64,000 nucleotides of DNA from Thermoflavimicrobium dichotomicum (GTDB taxonomy: Bacteria; Bacillota; Bacilli; Thermoactinomycetales; Thermoactinomycetaceae). The notes under the pieces were generated by a model that was not told the origin of the DNA, searched no databases, and saw nothing but the letters and a program-made list of their open reading frames with translations. Both the position numbers and the translations under genes were made by a program. Shown here piece by piece: positions 36,931-47,830 of the stretch; the first letter of the stretch is position 1; every line of letters starts with the position of its first letter. The stretch is from contig NZ_FORR01000006.1 in the NCBI RefSeq assembly GCF_900114055.1, forward strand, positions 62,001 through 126,000. The letters run 5' to 3'.

Positions 36931-37893
36931 ATGTTATCTGTTGGTCAGCAACTCAAACAAGCTCGTAAGCAGTTAGGCTATAGCCTGGAGGAAATGGAGA
37001 GAAGAACAAAAATTCATATCAGCTATTTACGGGCTCTGGAAAGTGATCATTTTGAGTCTTTGTCCAATCCGGTCTATGTTCGTGCCTATATTCGAGCATA
37101 TGCAAAAGAATTGGGGCTGCCCGCACAACCCCTTATTGATCAATATGAAAGTATGTCGAAAAATGCTGTCACTCCACAAGGAGCTACGAATCCGCAAATT
37201 CGTTCATCACGAACGGATCATAACCAACAATTTGCGCGTAATGAAAGAGAAAAAACGACCAAATTCAATCCGATTTCCTCCCCTTCCAATCCTGATAAAC
37301 AGGCACTGGATATGAACACGATTTATATGAGCAGTCCTCATCTTAATCGAAAGTTTTTACCGCGGAAAGTGGCAATGAAGGCCAAAGAATCGACTTCATT
37401 ATCAAGGGATAAGGGCAAGAAGAAGGGGAGGTCATTCACACTGATCGCAGTGATTGGTGCTTTATTGTTAATTGGTGGAGGAGGTTACTACTATTATAGC
37501 AGTTTATCTGATGAAAAACCAAAATATCAAGCATCTTTGGATTCTACGCCCAATAACCCTCAAGTCAAGAACAAGATGACCCCTCTGCTTGAACCGGGTG
37601 AAGCCAATGATTTATTGGGACAAATGTTTTATATTACAAATGTGGACAGGCTGGAAGTGAAGTTTTTGGGAAAAAATGAGCCAACAAAGTTTCGATATGG
37701 TGCATCAAAAGATAATTATAAAGAAGGCATTTTAAAACCTGGAGAAGTTTTTAAAATGGACACAAGTGGAAAAAGCATGGTTTGGTTCTGGCTGGAGGTT
37801 CCGTCCAATTTTGAAGTTACCATCAATGATCAACTTTTGGATACTTCTGCTCAAGATCTTGCAAAAAGTTATCGTGTGCAAATCAAAAAATAA
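36931..37893 (+). CDS. ymfM: RodZ/YmfM-like protein 1 (HTH, TM, outer domain)
   Basis: 320 residues. A RodZ-type cytosolic helix-turn-helix (about 1-70: SVGQQLKQARKQLGYSLEEM, YVRAYIRAYAKELGL) is followed by a basic, unstructured linker. One membrane helix lies at 169-189, and an outer domain of about 110 residues ends the protein. RodZ links MreB to the cell wall machinery and YmfM is the Bacillus homologue at this position. ATG 36931 follows AGGAGGGGC. It is the first of four related genes in a row. Confidence 0.85.
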   Translation: MLSVGQQLKQARKQLGYSLEEMERRTKIHISYLRALESDHFESLSNPVYVRAYIRAYAKELGLPAQPLIDQYESMSKNAVTPQGATNPQIRSSRTDHNQQFARNEREKTTKFNPISSPSNPDKQALDMNTIYMSSPHLNRKFLPRKVAMKAKESTSLSRDKGKKKGRSFTLIAVIGALLLIGGGGYYYYSSLSDEKPKYQASLDSTPNNPQVKNKMTPLLEPGEANDLLGQMFYITNVDRLEVKFLGKNEPTKFRYGASKDNYKEGILKPGEVFKMDTSGKSMVWFWLEVPSNFEVTINDQLLDTSAQDLAKSYRVQIKK

Positions 37894-37932
37894 TCTTTAT
37901 AATATGTTTGTAGACAAAGGAGGTGATCATAT

Positions 37933-38646
37933 TTGTCTGTAGAAATTGGTAAACAATTAAAACAGGCACGCCAAGCACTTGGAATGAGTATAGAAGAGAT
38001 TGCAGAGAAGATTCATATTGATATAAAATATGTAGAGGCCATAGAGCGAGGGCGATTTGACCTGTTTCCGAATCCGACCTATTTGCGTTCTTACATACGG
38101 ATCTATGCGAAACATGTGGGGTTAAATCCACAACTGCTACTAAAAAATGCAGGCTTGTCTTTTACAGGTGACCATACTCATTCAACTCAACGGGTCCAAA
38201 CCAGAGCTTATCGCACGTTAAATCACACAAATTCGTATTTGGGAAACCAAAAGCCCTATCAGGAAACTGGTTCCTATCGCTTGCAAGAAACCAAGCGTTA
38301 TCAAATGAATCCGATTCCACAGCAAGAAGAGCAAAGAGAGGTAACGCGTTCAAATAGATCCTTATCTGTTAGCCGTGATCATGATCTATTGGTAGAAACC
38401 CGACCATATCGAGGGAGAAGGAATGTTTCTCCATCAGATAGCGAATTGATTGATCCATCGGTTCATATGTCTGAACAAAAACAGAAATTGTCTCGCACGG
38501 AGAAATTAAGCAGAACAGGACGGAGAAGTAAAGTAAAACAAAAGAAAAAAGCTTCCCAGCCTGTTTTTACAGGAATTTTGATAGCGAGTACTGTGTTGTG
38601 GGTCATTGCCGCATTGGGTTTGGTTTATCTAAAAGTAAATAGTTAG
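37933..38646 (+). CDS. RodZ/YmfM-like protein 2 (HTH, TM, no outer domain)
   Basis: 237 residues. The HTH at about 1-70 (SVEIGKQLKQARQALGMSIE, YLRSYIRIYAKHVGL) is clearly related to protein 1. A long arginine/serine-rich linker follows, then a C-terminal membrane helix (VFTGILIASTVLWVIAALGLVYL) and only four residues after it, so no extracytoplasmic domain. TTG 37933 follows AAAGGAGGTG. A terminator follows the gene. The natural stop after the helix, with no frameshift evident downstream, suggests it is a genuine short form. Confidence 0.8.
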   Translation: MSVEIGKQLKQARQALGMSIEEIAEKIHIDIKYVEAIERGRFDLFPNPTYLRSYIRIYAKHVGLNPQLLLKNAGLSFTGDHTHSTQRVQTRAYRTLNHTNSYLGNQKPYQETGSYRLQETKRYQMNPIPQQEEQREVTRSNRSLSVSRDHDLLVETRPYRGRRNVSPSDSELIDPSVHMSEQKQKLSRTEKLSRTGRRSKVKQKKKASQPVFTGILIASTVLWVIAALGLVYLKVNS

Positions 38647-38647
38647 T

Positions 38648-38676
38648 AAAGCTCTCAAACTTGTGAGAGCTTTTTT
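38648..38676 (+). terminator. Terminator after RodZ-like gene 2
   Basis: AAGCTCTCA(AAC) pairs with (GTT..)TGAGAGCTT, then T6. The last T bases are shared with the -35 box of the next promoter. Confidence 0.82.
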
Positions 38677-38704
38677 GACACATGAGTCTTCCCCGTGATA
38701 TGCT
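38675..38704 (+). promoter_or_regulatory. SigA-type promoter for RodZ-like gene 3
   Basis: TTGACA (38675-38680), 18 bases, TATGCT (38699-38704). The -35 begins in the T tract of the preceding terminator. Confidence 0.55.
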
Positions 38705-38806
38705 GATAGCGAAATAATTTGAAATAAAAATTTTTTGGAATGAGTTATCGAATGTTTCCGTTTTAGGGATAGCGGACATTCAACAACCTTTAAGGAGGTG
38801 GCTGGG

Positions 38807-40225
38807 GTGTCTGTTGAAATAGGTTCGTTTTTACGTCAAACTCGAGAACAAATCGGGCTATCTCTTGATGAGGTTCAGGAAAAAACCAAAATTCAGAAAT
38901 CATTTTTGATTGCTATAGAAAACGGAGAATTTCATAAGTTACCGAGTCCATTTTATGTTCGTACATATCTTCGCTCATATGCCAATTGTTTAAGGATCGA
39001 ACCTCAGCACATATTACGTCAATATCGTAAACAGGAGCAAGAAGAGAGATTCTTGAATAAAGGAATACACGGCAGTAATCGTTTAATGCAAAGTACAGCA
39101 AGGCATATTCCTGTTAATCAAGGATCCTTTTCAGATACTGGAAGTACCCGAACACAAAGTCATGCAGGAATGAACAAAACCAGACGAATCAGCAGGCAAA
39201 CGGCGTTGACAGTGGCATCCGGACAAAATCAGTATAAGCCAAAGAGGGCAAATCGTTTCGCAACCCAGCAGTTTAATCCGAGCCTGATTGAACAATCCAT
39301 CCAGGAACAGGCAATAGCCAAAGAACTGACGGCTCCAGGGTTTGAAAGACGAAAAGAGAATAGTATACCTCCTTCGCCGATTCAGAAGAAAAATGAAAAT
39401 ATAAATCAAACCAGTGTATTTACAAGGGAAAAAACAAGAATGTCTCTACGTCCCCAAAACCAAGGGCAAATGGAAATGTCTGCATCGTTTTCTGCTAGTA
39501 AAAGACAAACGGCTCCTGGACAAGCTGTAGGAGCTAATACAGATCCCGGAAGGGATTTGCGTAGAGATACGGGCCAAGGCAAAAGACAAGTGTCTAAAAG
39601 CTTTGTTAAAACCAAACCCGAGCCATCTCAAACCATTCCGCCAGAAGTGGAAAATAGAGCAGAAAGTGATGAGAGGCCTTTTCCAACACGGGGTAGAAGA
39701 GGAAAAACAAAAAGGCGCCAAGGACCAGGCAAACGCTTAACCATGGTCTTTATAGCGACAGCTGTTTGTATTCCATTGGTCCTGTTAAGCTATTACTTGC
39801 TGTTCAAGGATGATAAAAACCAAACAGGACAGGCCCAGGAAAATAAATCTGCTGTAAGTCAAAACCATCCTGATTCATCGAATCCTCCTCCACCCAAGGC
39901 TTCAGGCGGAGCTGTTGGTCAGGTCAAATTATTGGATGCAGCAACCAATAAATATGTATTGGAAAACGGGACGGAGTTACAAATTCGTATTGAAGCAACG
40001 ACGGGTAGTTCGTGGATTAATATTCGTAATCAGTACGAATATAGCAAAACAGATTATGTTAAAGATGTAACACTCAAACAGGGAGACGCCCCGTTAGAGA
40101 TGCAATATTCATTTGATGAAAATCCTGAACTCTATATTCAGGTTGCGAATCCGAAGAATGTAAAAGTTTATTTAAATAATGAACCGATTAAAGTGGCAGG
40201 GCTCATCCAGATTACGAAGAAATAG
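38807..40225 (+). CDS. RodZ/YmfM-like protein 3 (HTH, very long linker, TM, DUF4115-like domain)
   Basis: 472 residues. The HTH at about 1-70 (SVEIGSFLRQTREQIGLSLDE, FYVRTYLRSYANCL) is followed by a Gln/Asn/Arg-rich linker of about 240 residues. A membrane helix lies at about 312-333 and a DUF4115-like beta domain follows (ELQIRIEATTGSSWINIRN, ELYIQVANPKNVKVYLNNE). This is the most RodZ-like outer domain of the four. GTG 38807 lies seven bases after AAGGAGG; GTG 38798 overlaps that site and is rejected. Confidence 0.85.
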   Translation: MSVEIGSFLRQTREQIGLSLDEVQEKTKIQKSFLIAIENGEFHKLPSPFYVRTYLRSYANCLRIEPQHILRQYRKQEQEERFLNKGIHGSNRLMQSTARHIPVNQGSFSDTGSTRTQSHAGMNKTRRISRQTALTVASGQNQYKPKRANRFATQQFNPSLIEQSIQEQAIAKELTAPGFERRKENSIPPSPIQKKNENINQTSVFTREKTRMSLRPQNQGQMEMSASFSASKRQTAPGQAVGANTDPGRDLRRDTGQGKRQVSKSFVKTKPEPSQTIPPEVENRAESDERPFPTRGRRGKTKRRQGPGKRLTMVFIATAVCIPLVLLSYYLLFKDDKNQTGQAQENKSAVSQNHPDSSNPPPPKASGGAVGQVKLLDAATNKYVLENGTELQIRIEATTGSSWINIRNQYEYSKTDYVKDVTLKQGDAPLEMQYSFDENPELYIQVANPKNVKVYLNNEPIKVAGLIQITKK

Positions 40226-40227
40226 CG

Positions 40228-40275
40228 AAAAAGCCAGCTTTGTATAAAAAATGAACAGGCTGGCTTTTTTTTTGA
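40228..40275 (+). terminator. Terminator after RodZ-like gene 3
   Basis: AAGCCAGC and GCTGGCTT, 20-base loop, then T9 running into TTGACT. Confidence 0.82.
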
Positions 40276-40301
40276 CTTTTTTTCTGAGTATAAGATATAC
40301 T
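40272..40301 (+). promoter_or_regulatory. SigA-type promoter for RodZ-like gene 4
   Basis: TTGACT (40272-40277), 18 bases, TATACT (40296-40301). The -35 arises from the terminator T tract. Confidence 0.6.
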
Positions 40302-40342
40302 TGAGAGAAATTGGACGTAAAGACATCAGGAGGTACTTGATA

Positions 40343-41188
40343 GTGATGTCCAACCCTGTAACAGAATCCTTGCGACTTGCTCGGGAACGAAAAAAACTGA
40401 CTGTAACACAAGTGGAAGAACAAACCAAAATCCCTGCACGTTATATTCTCATGATTGAAAAAGGAGATTTTTTGGCTTTACCTCCTCATGTACCTGGTGA
40501 ACAATATATTCATTCCCTGGCTTCCTTTCTGGAAGTAAATCCAGATCCGATTTTAAAAGCTTACCAGGCAGCCAAGCATGGAACAAACCAGAGATCACTT
40601 TCTACAACCTCTTCGCCATCCGGGCTGACTGTCTTTTTATCAAGAAGAGAGACCATGAAAATAAAACAGCAAATGAGGCAGGACTTAGCGGGAGGTTGGA
40701 AAAAATGGCTTACCCGTTGGTATGTTTATGTCCCGATTGCTGTTGTGATCTTGTTGATTCCTGTTTGCATCTGGTTATGGAGTGATGAAAAGTCCACTCC
40801 TTTACAGGCGGATGCTTCCGGATCCATTAGCCCGAGCACGTCTGGACAACAACCGTTGAAGAAAAATTTGGCAGAGGTTGAACTGGTGCAAGCAGCAGAA
40901 ACAAGTGAATCAGGCGTGGATGTTTATCAGGTAAAGAATGTCGATCAATTGCACATCAAAATAAAAGCAAAAGATCCAACAAAAGTGGTTGCACGTGCAG
41001 AGGATAAAAAAGGGAAAGTACTTTTGGAGGAGACGATTCCAGATCAGGCAACCAAAGAACTGTCCCATGAAAAAGGGATTTATCTGAAAATATCCCGGCC
41101 AGGTCAAGTGGTTTTGTCTGTGAACGATATTGTGATTGATACTTCTGAAATGAAAGAAGCACATACATTCCAATTTAAATTGAATTAA
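40343..41188 (+). CDS. RodZ/YmfM-like protein 4 (HTH, TM, outer domain)
   Basis: 281 residues. The HTH at about 3-75 (TESLRLARERKKLTVTQVEE, IPARYILMIEKGDF) is more divergent than in the other three and lacks the YVRxYIRxYA pattern (EQYIHSLASFLEV instead). A tryptophan-rich basic stretch precedes a membrane helix at 127-147. The outer domain (about 150-281) ends VVLSVNDIVIDTSEMKEAHTF, similar in layout to protein 1. GTG 40343 lies nine bases after AGGAGG; ATG 40346 is equally possible. Confidence 0.8.
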   Translation: MMSNPVTESLRLARERKKLTVTQVEEQTKIPARYILMIEKGDFLALPPHVPGEQYIHSLASFLEVNPDPILKAYQAAKHGTNQRSLSTTSSPSGLTVFLSRRETMKIKQQMRQDLAGGWKKWLTRWYVYVPIAVVILLIPVCIWLWSDEKSTPLQADASGSISPSTSGQQPLKKNLAEVELVQAAETSESGVDVYQVKNVDQLHIKIKAKDPTKVVARAEDKKGKVLLEETIPDQATKELSHEKGIYLKISRPGQVVLSVNDIVIDTSEMKEAHTFQFKLN

Positions 41189-41199
41189 TTTCTAATTAT

Positions 41200-41243
41200 A
41201 AAGAGCAGAAGGGTGACCCGTTAACGCCTTTCTGCTCTTTTTG
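41200..41243 (+). terminator. Terminator after RodZ-like gene 4
   Basis: AAAGAGCAGAAGG and CCTTTCTGCTCTTT, then T bases that run into TTGACA. Confidence 0.85.
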
Positions 41244-41270
41244 ACACGTATAATCCGCTTAGTTTATACT
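41241..41270 (+). promoter_or_regulatory. SigA-type promoter upstream of pgsA
   Basis: TTGACA (41241-41246), 18 bases, TATACT (41265-41270). The leader to pgsA is about 220 bases. I see no gene or recognisable riboswitch in it, apart from a short GAGG/CCTC dyad near 41450. Confidence 0.65.
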
Positions 41271-41500
41271 TACCTAAGAATTACTTTAAAGAGCATGACA
41301 TGAGTGTGATGGGATTTTGCTTTCTTTGCGGGAGGATGTGTGGTGTAATTAGAGCAATCAGTCAATTGCGACCAGCCACTTTCAGCATATATTTTTATCG
41401 TGCTGCTTGCTTGTCATTTGGGCGAAGTATCTCGTTACTCTTTGAAGTGAGGGGAACCTCCGTGTTCATTGAGAGCGATCGATCGGGGAGGTAGGTTTTT

Positions 41501-42079
41501 GTGAACTTGGCCAATAAGATTACGCTTGTGCGCATTTTTCTTGTGCCTGTTGTGATGATCTTCTTATTGGTACGCATTGATGCTGGGTATATTCATATCA
41601 GTCATACCACTTTAAGAGTAAGTGAACTCGTGGCAACCCTTATCTTTATTTTGGCTGCGGTGACGGATGGGTTAGACGGTTATATAGCACGGAAAAACAA
41701 GATGGTGACCAATTTGGGGAAATTTTTGGATCCGTTGGCTGATAAATTACTGATTACAGCTGCGTTAATTTCTTTGGTTGAAATGCAAAGACTGGAAGCG
41801 TGGATCGCGATTGTCATTATTAGCCGTGAATTTGCGGTTACAGGGCTTCGTCTGATTGCTGTAGCTGAAGGTTATGTGATTGCAGCGAGTCCACTTGGAA
41901 AGATAAAAACGATTATACAAATTGTGGCGATTGTTTCGCTAATGTTAAATAACGTTCCGTTTTCCGTTTTTTCTTTCCCATTTGCAGACATTGCTACAAT
42001 ATTAATGGTAGCCATCACTATTATATCTGGTTTAGACTATTTCTACAAAAACAGAAAAATTGTCACCTTTACTAAATAA
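41501..42079 (+). CDS. pgsA: CDP-diacylglycerol--glycerol-3-phosphate 3-phosphatidyltransferase
   Basis: 192 residues and a polytopic membrane enzyme that makes phosphatidylglycerol phosphate. The CDP-alcohol phosphotransferase motif DG-x2-AR-x8-G-x3-D-x3-D is complete (DGYIARKNKMVTNLGKFLDP, then LADK). GTG 41501 follows GGGGAGGTAGG. It lies between the RodZ-like genes and cinA, as in Bacillus. Confidence 0.95.
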   Translation: MNLANKITLVRIFLVPVVMIFLLVRIDAGYIHISHTTLRVSELVATLIFILAAVTDGLDGYIARKNKMVTNLGKFLDPLADKLLITAALISLVEMQRLEAWIAIVIISREFAVTGLRLIAVAEGYVIAASPLGKIKTIIQIVAIVSLMLNNVPFSVFSFPFADIATILMVAITIISGLDYFYKNRKIVTFTK

Positions 42080-42108
42080 TAGTTTTGGGAGGAGAAGGGA
42101 TTCCATTC

Positions 42109-43358
42109 ATGAATGCAGAGATTATTACAGTAGGAACCGAATTGATTTCAGGAAAAACGCTGGACCAGCATTCTCAATATTTATCGAGAGAGTGTTACAG
42201 TTTGGGAATTCCTGTTTATTATCATACTTCTGTTGGAGATAATGATAAGCATCTATATGATGTAATTCAACAAGCCAGTCTGCGATCGCAATTGGTATTT
42301 ATATGTGGTGGGCTGGGACCGACAGATGATGATTTATCCAAAGAGATATTGGCCAGGTTTTTACAGGAAGAACTGGTTCAGGATTCAGAAGTTTTAGCGC
42401 ATTTGGCCAAGTTTTTTGCTAAACGGTCAGGTTCCATACCTCCAAATAACTTTAAACAGACGTATGTGTTTAAAAATGGAGTCGTATTCCAGAATCAACA
42501 TGGTACAGCTCCAGGCTTAGCCGTAACCAAAAATAATGTGACATATATTTTGCTGCCAGGGCCACCCAAAGAATTACAACCCATGTTTGAAACCAGTGTC
42601 CGCCCTTTTTTGATGCAATTATTATCCAATCAATCCGTGATTGTTTTGCGCGATCTTGCCTTTTTTGGCATCGGTGAATCGCGTCTGGAAGAGGTACTTT
42701 ATGATTTGATACAAAACCAATCCAATCCGCAGATTGCTACATATGCTTTAGATGCAGGTGTTATTTTAAGGCTTACGGCTTTCGCGACAGATCAAGAAGA
42801 AGCTCAAAGGTTGATAACACCTTTGGAGAAAGAGATTTTCAGACGAGTGGGAAATTATTGTTACAGTACAAAGAATGAATCATTGGAAGAGGTTGTTTTC
42901 CAATCCTTAAATCAGCAGAAGAAAACGGTTGCCTTTGCTGAAAGCTGTACTGGCGGCTTGACAACCCATTTACTTACAATAGTTCCTGGATCTAGTAAAG
43001 TCCTAAAGGGTGGTCTGATTTGTTATACCAATGAAATCAAATCTTCCTTGGTGAAAGTACCTGAAGAGATATTGGAAACGCATGGGGCGGTCAGCTTTCA
43101 AACAGCGAAATGGTTAGCAGAGAACACACGTGAACAATTTGCTTCGGACTTTGCATTAAGCATCACAGGTGTAGCTGGTCCTGAATCGGTGGAAAACAAA
43201 CCGGTGGGAATGGTATGGATTGGCTTGGCGGAAGAAGGCAAGACCACACGAGTCTATCAATTGGACCTTCATGGGTCTCGCCGGCGAATTCAACTGATGG
43301 CGGCAAAATATGCTTTATTCATCTTACAGCAACGTTTAAAGAAAGGTGAACCAAAGAA

Positions 43359-43362
<4 letters not shown>
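42109..43362 (+). CDS. cinA: CinA family protein (competence/damage-inducible; nicotinamide-nucleotide amidase type)
   Basis: 417 residues. An N-terminal MoCF/MoeA-like domain (AEIITVGTELISGKTLDQHS, FICGGLGPTDDDLSKE) and a C-terminal CinA amidohydrolase domain (VAFAESCTGGLTTHLLT, FALSITGVAGPES). Members hydrolyse ADP-ribose or deamidate NMN. ATG 42109 follows GGGAGGAGAAGGG. It is upstream of a helicase here, whereas in Bacillus it directly precedes recA. Confidence 0.93.
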
Positions 43363-44940
<1,578 letters not shown>

Positions 44941-44942
<2 letters not shown>

Positions 44943-44968
44943 CCGCCTGTCAGTTGGGCGGTTTTTTT
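44941..44968 (+). terminator. Terminator after the DEAD-box helicase gene
   Basis: AACCGCC and GGCGGTT with an intervening loop, then T7. Confidence 0.85.
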
Positions 44969-44982
44969 CTTTAAAACGATTA

Positions 44983-45026
44983 AAAAAAGGACAGACATCT
45001 CTTTTTCCAAAGAGAGCCTGTCCTAA
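44983..45026 (-). terminator. Terminator of the fru operon (minus strand)
   Basis: On the minus strand AGGACAGGCTCTCTTT pairs with AAAGAGATGTCTGTCCT, followed by a T tract. It faces the helicase terminator. Confidence 0.85.
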
Positions 45027-45031
45027 GCAAA

Positions 45032-46906
45032 CTATTCTTTGATCTCTTTTTTCAACAATCCAACCATAATCGCTGTGACAACGGAACCAATCAGAATGGA
45101 CAAGATGTAAAGCCAAGGGTTTCCATCGACAATGGGAATCACAAAGGCACCACCATGAGGCGCTGGCAGGCCAATATTGAATACCATTGCAAGTGCTCCA
45201 GCGATCGCAGAACCAGTGATAATTGATGGGATCACGCGAGCAGGATCAGCTGCTGCAAATGGAATGGCTCCTTCGGTGATAAAAGATGCCCCCATAATAT
45301 AGCATGTTTTTCCAGCATCTCGTTCTGCTTTGGTAAATTTGTTTTTGAAGAAGGTTGTAGCAAGTGCAAGACCCAATGGAGGAACCATTCCTCCGGCCAT
45401 AATGGCTGCGTGAGGAGCAAAATTTCCAGCATCGATCATGGCAATACCAAAAGTAAAAGCCGCTTTGTTAATCGGGCCACCCATATCAAATGCCATCATT
45501 CCGCCCAAGATGAGACCTAAGAGAATTCGGTTGCCAGTACCAAGATTTTCAAGCCATATTTTCAAGCTGTCATTTATGGCTTTGACCGGTTCGTTCACAA
45601 TAAAAATCATGATGCATCCAGTAAACAGGATACCGAATAGCGGATAGAGTAATACAGGTTTGATCCCTTCCAGTGATTGTGGTAGTACTTGAAACACTTT
45701 CTTTAGGGCTACAACCAGATAGCCGGCCAAAAATCCTGCGATTAATCCGCCTAAGAATCCGGCCCCTCCATTGGCTGCCAAATATCCCCCTACCAGTCCA
45801 GGGGCAAAACCAGGACGATCTGCAATACTCATTGCAATAAAACCGGCAAGAACCGGAATCATGAGGGCAAAGGCATTTTTTCCACCGATGTCCATTAAGG
45901 TTTTGGCTATGGGGTGAAAAGATGGATCATTGGGATCCGAGGCCTTGATCCCAAAAATAAAGGAGATAGCAATTAAAATCCCTCCACCAACCACGAAGGG
46001 AAGCATATAAGAAACACCATTCATTAAGTGTTTATAAAATCCCGTGCGTTGACGGCGTTGATTTTGATCAGATTGCGCAGCGTCAGGATCACTTCCCTGG
46101 TAGATGGGGGCATCCTGGTTTAAGGCACGTTCAATCAATTCCTGAGGTTTATGGATCGCTTCAGCTACCGGAACCTGAATGACATGTTTTCCACGAAAAC
46201 GTTCCATCTCCACTTGTTTGTCAGCAGCTACGATAATGGCGACAGCATCGGCGATTTCCTGTTCCGTTAATCGATTTTTGACCCCACCTGAACCATTGGT
46301 TTCGACTTTAATGTCCACATTCATTTCTTTGGCCTTGGCTTTTAGTGCATCCGCTGCCATAAAGGTATGGGCAATGCCTGTTGGACAGGCAGTAACGGCT
46401 AAAATCTTTCCGGTTTCTACGGATGGTGACTCTTCAATCTCATCGGTTGTTTCTGTTTCATATTGGTTGATGGCTGCCAGGATGTCATCTTTGGCGGAAG
46501 CGTTTTCGATTTGGGTACGAAAATCCGGATTCATGAGCAGAGTGGATAAACGGGCAAGTGTTTCCAAATGTGTTTCGTTTGCTCCTTCAGGAGCGGCAAT
46601 CATAAAAAATAAATGACAGGGTTGATTGTCCAGTGACTGATAGTCAATCCCTTTTTTCGAACGGCCAAATGCAAGCGCTGGAGTTTTTACGGCACTTGTT
46701 TTGGCATGGGGAATGGCAATTCCTTCACCAATTCCCGTAGTGCTTTGAGATTCTCGAGCCAGGATGGCTTCTTTGAACTTCGCTTTGTCTTGCAGACAGC
46801 CAGATCGATCCAGGACGTTGATGAGCTCGTCAATGACTTCTTCTTTGGTGCTGGATTGCAAGTCAAGGATGATGGTATCACGCTTGAGCAAATCCGTGAT
46901 TTTCAT
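45032..46906 (-). CDS. fruA: Fructose-specific PTS enzyme IIABC
   Basis: 624 residues, domain order IIA-IIB-IIC. IIA (about 1-145) has its phosphorylated histidine in AIPHAKT at residue 67. IIB (about 165-265) carries the phosphocysteine in TACPTGIAHTF at residue 174. IIC (about 285-620) has eight or more helices, including GGPINKAAFTFGIAM. It imports fructose as fructose-1-phosphate. The ATG on the minus strand follows GGGGGAGG. It is the last gene of fruR-fruK-fruA. Confidence 0.96.
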   Translation of the reverse strand: MKITDLLKRDTIILDLQSSTKEEVIDELINVLDRSGCLQDKAKFKEAILARESQSTTGIGEGIAIPHAKTSAVKTPALAFGRSKKGIDYQSLDNQPCHLFFMIAAPEGANETHLETLARLSTLLMNPDFRTQIENASAKDDILAAINQYETETTDEIEESPSVETGKILAVTACPTGIAHTFMAADALKAKAKEMNVDIKVETNGSGGVKNRLTEQEIADAVAIIVAADKQVEMERFRGKHVIQVPVAEAIHKPQELIERALNQDAPIYQGSDPDAAQSDQNQRRQRTGFYKHLMNGVSYMLPFVVGGGILIAISFIFGIKASDPNDPSFHPIAKTLMDIGGKNAFALMIPVLAGFIAMSIADRPGFAPGLVGGYLAANGGAGFLGGLIAGFLAGYLVVALKKVFQVLPQSLEGIKPVLLYPLFGILFTGCIMIFIVNEPVKAINDSLKIWLENLGTGNRILLGLILGGMMAFDMGGPINKAAFTFGIAMIDAGNFAPHAAIMAGGMVPPLGLALATTFFKNKFTKAERDAGKTCYIMGASFITEGAIPFAAADPARVIPSIITGSAIAGALAMVFNIGLPAPHGGAFVIPIVDGNPWLYILSILIGSVVTAIMVGLLKKEIKE

Positions 46907-46918
46907 TTTCCTCCCCCT

Positions 46919-47830
46919 TTACAGATGCGTAATTTGTATTTTTTGAACGAGTTGTTCTACTTGGGACCTGGTACATAAATTGGGTGAAAAAGCGGTTGCA
47001 CTTCCAGCAGCGACGCTATATTGAAAAGCTTTTTCCACGTTTTTTTCTTTTGCATAAATAGCCAGAAAACCGGCAATCATGGAATCGCCAGCGCCGACAG
47101 AACTTTTGACATCACCCTTTGGAGCGTTTGCGAAGAGGGTCATCTGTTTGTTAAAAAAGAGAGCTCCTTTTTCTGCCATTGATACAATGACATTTTCAAT
47201 GCCCATTGAAACAAGTTGCTTGCCGTAGGTAATGATATCGTCTAAAGAGGTAAGGGTTGTATGAAACAAATCACCTAATTCGTGATGATTGGGTTTGATT
47301 AAAAAAGGTTGGCATGAAATGAGTTCTTTTAATGCTGTACCGCTGGTATCCACAATGATTTTTACTTTTTTCTCCATTAACCTTTTCAAGATGGAGTGAT
47401 AAAAGTTGGCTGGAAGTGAAGAAGGAATGTTTCCAGCTAAAATGAGATAATCATTTTCTCTTAAGTTTTGCATTTTTTCAAGTAATCGGGCTTGTTGTTC
47501 GGTGCTAATGGATGGGCCTTGACTATTGATTTCTGTCTCCTGATCGGACTTCAACTTCAGATTGATTCGTGTTTCCCCAGTAATGTTGACAAAATCGTAA
47601 GCGATTTGTTCCTTTTCCAACTCATGGGTGATGAAGTCACCTGTCAGTCCTCCGATAAACCCCAGGGCGACGTTATCCACCCCTAATCGCTTTAATACAC
47701 GGGAAACATTGATACCTTTTCCACCGGGGTATTTCATCACGTTTTTTGTGCGATTTAATTTGCCGATTTCAAATGAATCCATTTCGATAATGAAATCAAC
47801 GGATGGGTTTAAGGTACACGTATAAATCAT
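46919..47830 (-). CDS. fruK: 1-phosphofructokinase
   Basis: 303 residues of the PfkB family; phosphorylates fructose-1-phosphate to the 1,6-bisphosphate. The N-terminal TLNPSVDFIIEMD, the GGKGINVSRVLKRLG substrate motif and the C-terminal anion-hole/catalytic VGAGDSMIAGFLA are all present. The start overlaps the end of fruR by 4 bases (ATGA), so translation of fruK depends partly on ribosomes reaching the end of fruR. Confidence 0.95.
   Translation of the reverse strand: MIYTCTLNPSVDFIIEMDSFEIGKLNRTKNVMKYPGGKGINVSRVLKRLGVDNVALGFIGGLTGDFITHELEKEQIAYDFVNITGETRINLKLKSDQETEINSQGPSISTEQQARLLEKMQNLRENDYLILAGNIPSSLPANFYHSILKRLMEKKVKIIVDTSGTALKELISCQPFLIKPNHHELGDLFHTTLTSLDDIITYGKQLVSMGIENVIVSMAEKGALFFNKQMTLFANAPKGDVKSSVGAGDSMIAGFLAIYAKEKNVEKAFQYSVAAGSATAFSPNLCTRSQVEQLVQKIQITHL

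Noticed and set aside
41271-41500. Possible T-box, riboswitch or small gene in the long pgsA leader
   Set aside because: No T-box TGGNACC motif or aptamer pattern was found, and the open frame at 41300-41494 lacks a ribosome site and protein-like composition.
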